Notes under the pieces: model-generated
Database searches by the model: none
What the model was told of the DNA's origin: nothing
The model's input: the letters and a program-made list of their open reading frames with translations, nothing else
Translations under genes and position numbers: made by a program
Shown here: positions 29,883 through 36,676 of the stretch, piece after piece
How the letters are laid out: each line of letters starts with the position of its first letter
Numbering within the stretch: position 1 is the stretch's first letter
From: Pyrinomonadaceae bacterium
GTDB taxonomy: Bacteria; Acidobacteriota; Blastocatellia; Pyrinomonadales; Pyrinomonadaceae
Length of the DNA stretch: 36,676 nucleotides
Assembly: GCA_022843305.1 (NCBI GenBank)
Contig: JALHNX010000034.1
Coordinates: forward strand, 1-36,676
Direction: 5' to 3'

Positions 29883-30332
29883 ATGTCAGAATTAAGCGAT
29901 TTATATCAGGAAGTTATTTTAGACCACAACAAAAATCCGCGAAATTTCCGCGAGATCGAAACGGCGACGCAGACGGCGGACGGCAATAATCCGCTCTGCG
30001 GCGACGCGCTTCGTGTCTATGTCGAGATGGAAGACGATTTGGTAAAAGATGTCGCCTTCAAAGGTTCGGGTTGCGCGATCAGCAAAGCGTCGGCTTCGAT
30101 GATGACGCAGGTCGTCAAGGGCAAAACGCGCGAAGAGGCGGAAGTTTTATTCGATGAATTTCACAAAATGGTAACGGGCGAACTCGACGCGGAAGAGGAC
30201 GAAAATCATCTTGGCAAGCTGAAAATTTTCGCCGGCGTGCTGGAATTTCCGGCGCGTGTCAAATGCGCGTCATTAAGCTGGCACACGCTTCACGCCGCGC
30301 TCAATGAAGAAGAAATCGTTTCGACGGAATAA
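29883..30332 (+). CDS. sufU: SufU-type Fe-S cluster assembly scaffold
   Basis: LYQEVILDHNKNPRNFREIETATQTADGNNPLCGDALRVYVEMEDDLVKDVAFKGSGCAISKASASMMTQVVKGKT...RVKCASLSWHTL. Confidence 0.96.
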   Translation: MSELSDLYQEVILDHNKNPRNFREIETATQTADGNNPLCGDALRVYVEMEDDLVKDVAFKGSGCAISKASASMMTQVVKGKTREEAEVLFDEFHKMVTGELDAEEDENHLGKLKIFAGVLEFPARVKCASLSWHTLHAALNEEEIVSTE

Positions 30333-30380
30333 ACGATTTACCGCGCAAACGGCAAAAAAACATAATCGAAATTCTATTTA

Positions 30381-30564
30381 ACGTGAATATTGGATAAGGA
30401 AATTGCCCGACGGAACGCCGTCATCGCGGGCGGCACAGCGTTTGAAAAACGCTCAAAATGTTTGGTTATCTGACAAGTTTTAAGAAAATCACGGCAAATT
30501 ACACCGCTTTCAGCGGCGTGTGCCGTCAAGATGACGGCGTTCCGCTCTTATCCAATATTGACGT
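30381..30564. repeat. 184-bp imperfect palindromic element, MITE-like
   Basis: Outer arms ACGTGAATATTGGATAAG / CTTATCCAATATTGACGT; inner GACGGAACGCCGTCAT...GGCACA / TGTGCC...ATGACGGCGTTCCG. Confidence 0.88.
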
Positions 30565-30637
30565 TATTTGTAAAATAGCGGACGGATGTGGCAAAATCCC
30601 GAAAATCCTGTAAGCTGAAACTGTTTCGCTAAGACAA

Positions 30638-32143
30638 ATGCCAATCGCACAAAGAATTCAAAAAGGCTTTTTCGGGGCTGACCTGCCTTTTATCATCAAA
30701 ATCGGAGTCGGAATTTTAGGGGTTTTACTGGTTTCGATTATTATTTCGCGGCTTGTCTATCCGTTCGACATCGGGCATCAGGAAGCCTTTAACTGGATGC
30801 CCGCGACGCATCTTCTCGAAGGAAAAAATCCTTATTCGTTCGCCTTTACGCCGCCCTTTAGTATGTCGCCTTACGGCATTGTCTATTATGCTTTGCTGGC
30901 GGTCGGCGTAAAGTTTTTCGGTCTTCAATTATGGTGGGGAAGATTCTTATCGGTTCTCGCGTTTGCCGTTTGTGTTTGGGCAGTCGTAAAAATCACGAAA
31001 AAACTGACAAATAGTAAAGAAGCGTGTTGGTCGGCGGGTTTGGTCGGTCTGGCTTTGTTTCCCGCGCAGATATGGCTCTCGCAGGTGCGTTCCGATTTTA
31101 TCGCCCTCGCTTTCGGGTTCGCCGCAGTGTGTTTGGTTTTTACGATCAAAGAAGACGAGCGGATGAGTTTCGGTCGTCTGACGGCGGTGAGCTTATTGTG
31201 CGCCGCCGCTTTTTTTACCAAACACACGGTTTTATTGGCGGTCGGTATTATCGCGCTTCGTTTTTTGCAGTTAAATAAATGGCGCGAAATCTTCGCTTTC
31301 AGTTCCGCGTTTTTACTCTTAACGATTGGCGGAATGTTTTTGCTGAATCAAACTTCCGACGGCGGTTATCTGTGGCAGCATTTTACGCACGCGCAGAAAC
31401 TTCCTTTCAGCTTCGACAAACTGGCGGAAGGAATTTTGCAAATGATAACCGCGCCGACGACCATCGTTTTCGGCATTTTTCTGTTGATCTTCGCTTATAA
31501 AAAACGCGAATTGCTTGATCGAAAAGACCGCGACGAGCTGATAAATCTGTTAAGATCGCCGAAATTTCTGATTCTGTTCTATCTTTTTCTGTCGTTTACG
31601 GCGGCTTCCGTTTCGGGCGGCAGAGTCGGCGCAAATATCAATTATTATCTTGAAAGTTCTTTTATCATTGCGATAATCTGCGGTTTGATCTACGAGGATT
31701 TCAGGCAAAAAGCGTCGCTGAAATTGGCTTCGGCGATGATTGTTTTATTTATTCTCGGCGGAGTTTTTCAGATGGTACGAATCGGGCGCGGCGAATATTT
31801 TCGCTGGCAGGCGCGGTCATATTATCAGGAAATATCGGACACGGCGGCAAAATACGCACCGCCGGGAAGCGTCTGTTTCAGCGTTTACGTGGAATTGGTC
31901 GCGCACAGCGGCTGCGCGTTTTATTTTGACGATTACGGCGAATACACGACCGGCTGGACACCGGAACTGACGGCTGTTTTTGAAAGAGAAGTAAGAACCG
32001 GAAAATTTGCGCTGATTATCTGGAGCAGCGACCGCTTTCAGGAAAAATTTCCTAATTACGAATTGCTGCCGATGTCGCAGAATATACCGGAAAGATTTTT
32101 CCCCGTGTATCTTTATGTGCGGAAAACCGAAGCCGCTCGATAA
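30638..32143 (+). CDS. Multi-pass membrane protein, glycosyltransferase family 39 (ArnT/PMT)-like
   Basis: About ten hydrophobic segments; N-terminal FDIGHQEAFNWMPATHLLEGKNPYSF is typical of GT-C-like proteins. Confidence 0.7.
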   Translation: MPIAQRIQKGFFGADLPFIIKIGVGILGVLLVSIIISRLVYPFDIGHQEAFNWMPATHLLEGKNPYSFAFTPPFSMSPYGIVYYALLAVGVKFFGLQLWWGRFLSVLAFAVCVWAVVKITKKLTNSKEACWSAGLVGLALFPAQIWLSQVRSDFIALAFGFAAVCLVFTIKEDERMSFGRLTAVSLLCAAAFFTKHTVLLAVGIIALRFLQLNKWREIFAFSSAFLLLTIGGMFLLNQTSDGGYLWQHFTHAQKLPFSFDKLAEGILQMITAPTTIVFGIFLLIFAYKKRELLDRKDRDELINLLRSPKFLILFYLFLSFTAASVSGGRVGANINYYLESSFIIAIICGLIYEDFRQKASLKLASAMIVLFILGGVFQMVRIGRGEYFRWQARSYYQEISDTAAKYAPPGSVCFSVYVELVAHSGCAFYFDDYGEYTTGWTPELTAVFEREVRTGKFALIIWSSDRFQEKFPNYELLPMSQNIPERFFPVYLYVRKTEAAR

Positions 32144-32148
32144 TTTTT

Positions 32149-32868
32149 ATGTCAAATAACTTGCGTCCGGGCATCAGCGTTTTTTTTCCGGCTTACAACG
32201 ACGCGCATTCAATCGGCAAGCTGGTCGAAGACGCATTGAAAATATTGCCGGATTTAACCGACACTTACGAGGTGATCGTCGTCAATGACGGAAGCGCCGA
32301 CGAAACGCAGAATGTTCTCGACGAATTAACATCGAAACATCAGGCGTTGCGCATTGTTCGTCACGAAACCAACAAAGGTTACGGCGGCGCACTGCAGAGC
32401 GGTTTTCGGGCGGCGGTTAATGATCTGGTTTTTTACACCGACGGCGACGGGCAATATGACGTGCGCGAATTGGTGAAACTGCTTCCGCTTTTAGGCGAAA
32501 ACGTTGATGTCGTCAACGGTTACAAACTCGAACGCACCGATAAAATGAACCGCAAAATCGTCGGCGGTTTTTACAATCGTTTGGCGCATTTTATGTTTTC
32601 TTTGCCGATTCGGGACGTTGACTGCGATTTTCGCTTGATTCGGCGGGAGATTTTAGGCAAAATAAGCCTACATTCTACAAGCGGCAGCATTTGTGTCGAA
32701 CTCGTTTACAAACTCCGCAAAGCCGGAGCGAACTTCGAGGAAATCGGTGTCAACCATTATGCGCGGCAACACGGAAAATCACAGTTTTTTACCGTCCGGC
32801 GCGTGTCAAAAACTTTGTTGGATTTTTTTCTCCTCTGGTTAAGACTTATCGTATTGAGAAAAAACTAG
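32149..32868 (+). CDS. Glycosyltransferase family 2 (DPM1-like)
   Basis: ISVFFPAYNDAHSIGKLVEDAL...YEVIVVNDGSADETQNVLDEL...GYGGALQSGFRAAVNDLVFYTDGDGQYD. Confidence 0.94.
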   Translation: MSNNLRPGISVFFPAYNDAHSIGKLVEDALKILPDLTDTYEVIVVNDGSADETQNVLDELTSKHQALRIVRHETNKGYGGALQSGFRAAVNDLVFYTDGDGQYDVRELVKLLPLLGENVDVVNGYKLERTDKMNRKIVGGFYNRLAHFMFSLPIRDVDCDFRLIRREILGKISLHSTSGSICVELVYKLRKAGANFEEIGVNHYARQHGKSQFFTVRRVSKTLLDFFLLWLRLIVLRKN

Positions 32869-32916
32869 CCGAAATCCTTCGGGATCAAAGCTGATTTCAA
32901 GTATCCGGGGATTATT

Positions 32917-33963
32917 ATGATTTTTGAAAAATACAAGGGACGTTCGATTTTAATTACAGGCGGGTTGGGTTTTATCGGCAGTAATCTCGCGCATCGTCTG
33001 TCAAAAATCGAAGACGTTGATATTTCCATCATCGATTCACTCGCCGAGGGACAGGGCGGCAATTTATACAACATCGAAAGCATTAAAGACCGCGTTAAAT
33101 TAAACGTCGCGGATATGAGCGACAGTTGGGTTATCAATCATCTGGTCGGCGGGATGGATTATATTTTTAACCTCGCGGGCAGCGTCAGCCATATTGATTC
33201 GATGAAGATGCCGCACAATGACCTGCATTTCAACTGCGAAGCGCATCTTTCCCTGCTCGAAGCCTGCCGGATGTTTAACCCCGGCGCGAAAATCGTTTTT
33301 ACAAGCACGCGGCAGGTTTACGGCAAACCGGCGTATTTGCCGCTCGACGAACATCACCGCATTCAGCCGACCGACATCAACGGCATTAATAAACACGCGG
33401 CGGAAATGTATCATTTATTGTATGAACGCGCTTACAGTCTGCGAACCGTCGTTTTGCGGCTGACCAACACATACGGCGAACGCCAGCAGTTGAATCATAA
33501 CCGGCAGGGCTTTATTTCGTGGTTTGTCCGTCAGGCGATGGAAGGCGAAACAATCGAACTTTTCGGCGACGGACGGCAGCGCCGCGATCTGAATTATGTT
33601 GACGACGTTGTTGACGCATTGCTTTTAGCGGGCTTGAGCGAGGAAGCCGAAGGCGAAATTTTTAATCTCGGACATCCGCAACACGTCAGTCTCGCGGAAA
33701 TCGCCAACGAGCTTATTGCGCTGACCGGACGCGGAACGGTTCTCGGCGTTCCTTTTCCGCCCGAGCGTCAATTGACCGATGTCGGCAACTGCTATTGTTC
33801 ATCGAAAAAGATCGAACAGCTTCTCGGCTGGCAGCCGAAAACCGATTTGAAAGACGGTCTGAAACGGACGATCGAATTTTATCAACAAAACCGGGAGCAT
33901 TACTGGAGTGCGAATGAAAATACCGTTTCTGAATCTTACACGGCACTCTCACAAATTGCTTAA
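32917..33963 (+). CDS. NAD-dependent epimerase/dehydratase (extended SDR)
   Basis: ILITGGLGFIGSNLAHRLS; YGERQQLNHNRQGFISWFVRQAMEGETIELFGDGRQRRDLNYVDDVVDALLLA. Confidence 0.94.
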   Translation: MIFEKYKGRSILITGGLGFIGSNLAHRLSKIEDVDISIIDSLAEGQGGNLYNIESIKDRVKLNVADMSDSWVINHLVGGMDYIFNLAGSVSHIDSMKMPHNDLHFNCEAHLSLLEACRMFNPGAKIVFTSTRQVYGKPAYLPLDEHHRIQPTDINGINKHAAEMYHLLYERAYSLRTVVLRLTNTYGERQQLNHNRQGFISWFVRQAMEGETIELFGDGRQRRDLNYVDDVVDALLLAGLSEEAEGEIFNLGHPQHVSLAEIANELIALTGRGTVLGVPFPPERQLTDVGNCYCSSKKIEQLLGWQPKTDLKDGLKRTIEFYQQNREHYWSANENTVSESYTALSQIA

Positions 33964-35008
33964 GGAAACAACCCAAGCCGCGGCGCGTGTTATCGAGCGC
34001 GGAAATTTTATTCTCGGCGAAGAAGTCCGGGAATTTGAAAATGAATGGTCAAAGTATTGCGAAACCGTCGGCGCGGTCGGAGTTGCGAACGGCACGGACG
34101 CGATAACTCTGGCTTTGATCGCTTCGGGCGTTGGACAAGACGACGAAGTTATCACGACACCTTTAACCGCCGCTTATACTTCTCTCGCAATCGTCAATGC
34201 GGGCGCGAAACCCGTCTATGTTGACATTGACGAAAAAACCTTCAACTTAAATCCCGAAAAAATCGAACCAGCCGTTACGCCGCGCACCCGCGCCGTTGTT
34301 CCCGTTCATCTTTACGGACAGTCAGCCGATATGCGGGCGATTGCCGAAATTTCCGAATGTCATAAATTATTGGTCATCGAAGACGCGGCGCAGGCGCACG
34401 GCGCGCGTTTTGACGGAAAACCGTGCGGGTTTTCGAGCCTTGCCGCAACGCACAGCTTTTACCCGACAAAAAATCTCGGCGCGTTCGGCGACGGCGGCGC
34501 GATCGTTTCGAGCGACGAAGATTTTCTCAACAAAGCAAGCATTTTACGGCAGGGCGGACACGCGGACGCTTTTGAGTTGAATTTAATCGGCAGAAATTCA
34601 CGGCTCGATGAAATGCAGGCAGCAATTTTGCGCGTCAAACTAAAATTCCTTGACGAATGGACGCGGCGGCGGCGCGAATTGGCGGAAATTTATTTTGAAA
34701 GATTAAAGAATTTTCCGCGTCTGCAAATGCCTTTTGTCCGCGAAAAATCGGTTTTTCATCTTTTCGTCATTCGTCATCCCGACCGCAACGGGCTGAAAAA
34801 TCATCTTGCCGAAAAGGGCATCGAAACTCTCATTCATTACCCGTATCTTTTGCACGAACAGAAGATTTTTCGCGGCGACGGACAAAAATCTTTGCCCGTT
34901 GCCGAAAAAATTGTTAAGGAAATTTTATCTTTGCCGCTTTATCCCGAGCTGGAAACTGCGGAGATCGAAGCGGTTTGCGCGGCGATTGAAGAATTTGAAA
35001 ACAAATGA
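33914..35008 (+). CDS. DegT/DnrJ/EryC1/StrS family aminotransferase
   Basis: VGVANGTDAITLALIASGV...VIEDAAQAHGARFDGKPCGFSSLAATHSFYPTKNLGAFGDGGAIVSSDE. Start overlaps the epimerase 3' end by 50 nt. Confidence 0.95.
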   Translation: MKIPFLNLTRHSHKLLKETTQAAARVIERGNFILGEEVREFENEWSKYCETVGAVGVANGTDAITLALIASGVGQDDEVITTPLTAAYTSLAIVNAGAKPVYVDIDEKTFNLNPEKIEPAVTPRTRAVVPVHLYGQSADMRAIAEISECHKLLVIEDAAQAHGARFDGKPCGFSSLAATHSFYPTKNLGAFGDGGAIVSSDEDFLNKASILRQGGHADAFELNLIGRNSRLDEMQAAILRVKLKFLDEWTRRRRELAEIYFERLKNFPRLQMPFVREKSVFHLFVIRHPDRNGLKNHLAEKGIETLIHYPYLLHEQKIFRGDGQKSLPVAEKIVKEILSLPLYPELETAEIEAVCAAIEEFENK

Positions 35009-35057
35009 ATCAAGTGCCGGAAATGGATAAGAAAAACTACTGAAATCTAAAAAACAT

Positions 35058-35143
35058 CAGTAGAGCGAGCGGTTGCGAGTCTGACTCACTAGCGATTGTC
35101 TATCAGTGAAGCAGACTCGCTACCGCGCTCGCTCTACCGATTG
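35058..35143. repeat. Inverted repeat of the same family as 12326-12416
   Basis: CAGTAGAGCGAGCGGTTGCGAGTCTG (35058-35083) / CAGACTCGCTACCGCGCTCGCTCTACCGATTG (35112-35143). Confidence 0.88.
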
Positions 35144-35215
35144 CCGACAGATTGAGATTCGTTTATTTCTGCCCGACTGCTTATCAATTATTTCAGTGGA
35201 AAGTTTTATCGTGAA

Positions 35216-35977
35216 TCAACCTTTTCGCACGACGCAAACGGCTGACAAACCGAACGGCAGTTTTCGGTTTTGCCCTTTCAAAAAACGCGCTTCCAAAAAC
35301 ATCGCCCGCGTAAAAATCCGGTTTAACCATTCGAGCGACGGCGGAAACGGTTTAACGTCCGAACCCGATTCCGCGAGACCGATTTTTTTCAAAACCAACC
35401 GCCTGAAAACCGCCGCCGGAAACAACATCGTGTTGGCGTAGGTTTTTCTCAAAATCGTGAAACCCGCGTTTTCGAGCTTTTGCGATAATTCGGGCAGATT
35501 ATAGCGGCGTTGCGTATTGACGGCAACATCGTGACCGCTGAACATCCATCGGTAAGCAGCGGCGCGGACAAACGCGATGCCGCCGGGTTTTAAAATGCGA
35601 AACATTTCCGCAATTGCCTGTTCGTCGGCTTTCTCGCCCGGAATCTGCACCAGCACATCAAAGCTCGTTATTAAATCAAAATACTCTTCGGGAAACGGCA
35701 AATCGGTCGCCGAAGCTTGAACCAGATGATTAGTCCCGCGCTCGCGGCAAAAATTCAGGGCGACCGCTTCGAGATCGAGACCTTTGATAGAATGCGCCGC
35801 GCCGTAACGCTTGAGCCATTCGAGATTCAAACCCGTGCCGCAGCCGATGTCCAGAATGCTCTCGAAATCTTTCGGGCAAAATTCGTCCAAAAGCGCGGCG
35901 GAAATCTCGCGCATTCCGGCAAACCACCACATTTTTTCTTCCGTGTAGTAAAGGTCTTCAAAATCTTTCGCCTGCAT
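35216..35977 (-). CDS. Class I SAM-dependent methyltransferase
   Basis: ILDIGCGTGLNLEWLKRYG...YFDLITSFDVLVQIPGEKADEQAIAEMFRILKPGGIAFVRAAA. Likely start is M at 35977; the ORF extends to 36067. Confidence 0.92.
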   Translation of the reverse strand: MQAKDFEDLYYTEEKMWWFAGMREISAALLDEFCPKDFESILDIGCGTGLNLEWLKRYGAAHSIKGLDLEAVALNFCRERGTNHLVQASATDLPFPEEYFDLITSFDVLVQIPGEKADEQAIAEMFRILKPGGIAFVRAAAYRWMFSGHDVAVNTQRRYNLPELSQKLENAGFTILRKTYANTMLFPAAVFRRLVLKKIGLAESGSDVKPFPPSLEWLNRIFTRAMFLEARFLKGQNRKLPFGLSAVCVVRKG

Positions 35978-36165
35978 ATTTTTTATATTGTGTGCGATAA
36001 GCCCGTAAGAAGCAAAACCGAAACCATCCGCCGTTAAAATTTGATTTAAATAATTATTTCCCGTCAAGCAACTTAAACGGTTCTCGAAGAATCCTTAAGG
36101 CATAGGTTTACCAAAACTTGCTTTCCCCGATTGTTGAAAAGTTTCAAAAATTAAGGAGAAAAGTG

Positions 36166-36676
36166 ATGAAAGTTGTTCGTTTTAGCGGATTTTTATTCGT
36201 TTTGGGCGGAGTGTTTTTGTGTTTCGGAATAAATATTTCGGCACAGCAGAGCGGCTCGTCGGCTTCGGTTTCGCAAAGCCGCGCGATTACAAATAATTCA
36301 AACCCGCAAACTACCAATTCGAGAAATACGAGTTCGAGAAATACGAGTTCGGGAACTACGAATTATTATTCGCCGGTGGTTAGTTTCAGAGCGCCCGACG
36401 AGGTCGCGGTCGAAGAGTTCGTCAATTATCACAAACATCGTCTGGCACTGCCGAAAATCGGGCAGTCGGTCGCGCTGGACACGCGCTGGGGAAATAACGA
36501 AACTTCGCCCGCACAGCGCGAAGCCGTTTTGCAGATCGGTTTTACGACCGCCGAAGTGACGGAGCGAACCGATCTCCGCCCGCTCAATCTGGCACTCGTG
36601 ATTGACAAAAGCGGTTCGATGGCGGAAAGCGATAAAATGTCGCGGGTCAAAGAATCTCTGCGCACGTTGGTCGGCA
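36166..36676 (+). CDS. VWA-domain (YfbK-like) protein, 3'-truncated by window edge
   Basis: ATG at 36166 behind AAGGAG RBS; signal peptide; AVEEFVNYHKHRLALP; LNLALVIDKSGSMAESDKMSRVKESL (MIDAS DxSxS). Absent from the ORF track because it runs off the end. Confidence 0.9.
   Translation, partial: MKVVRFSGFLFVLGGVFLCFGINISAQQSGSSASVSQSRAITNNSNPQTTNSRNTSSRNTSSGTTNYYSPVVSFRAPDEVAVEEFVNYHKHRLALPKIGQSVALDTRWGNNETSPAQREAVLQIGFTTAEVTERTDLRPLNLALVIDKSGSMAESDKMSRVKESLRTLVG

Noticed and set aside
36310-36365. 15-bp AGAAATACGAGTTCG tandem repeat in the VWA gene
   Set aside because: A short Ser/Thr/Asn-rich linker after a signal peptide; ordinary low-complexity coding repeat.

Overview
The window is gene-dense bacterial chromosome. 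Codon usage, gene content and dispersed palindromes suggest an Acidobacteriota/Blastocatellia-like genome, but this is inference only. From left to right it contains: a nucleoside salvage cluster (PNP, udk, cdd); an Mrr-type restriction endonuclease and a Uma2-family protein; an amidohydrolase; a TonB-type protein; and an M1 aminopeptidase carrying palindromic repeats in frame. Next come an XPB-like helicase convergent with a DUF790/Bax1-like nuclease, acetate kinase, stress proteins, an APH-fold kinase and a patatin-like protein. A long SUF Fe-S cluster locus follows (Rrf2 regulator, sufB, sufC, sufD, sufS, sufU), interrupted by a PIN toxin-antitoxin pair, RidA/PhzF/RidA/PfpI genes, ribbon-helix-helix genes, AT-rich ORFans and a cupin. 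The right end is a polysaccharide-type cluster (GT, GT2, epimerase, DegT aminotransferase, methyltransferase) and the start of a VWA protein. The most interesting signals are: (i) palindromic repeats inside the aminopeptidase CDS that encode PPAxAGG-type peptides; (ii) a degenerate array of about 12 units with 20/21-bp phasing upstream of sufU; (iii) the expanded SUF locus with duplicated gene-edge fragments next to inserted genes; (iv) the XPB-Bax1-like pair; and (v) several families of dispersed inverted repeats. No database search was run, so family names rest on motif and sequence recognition.
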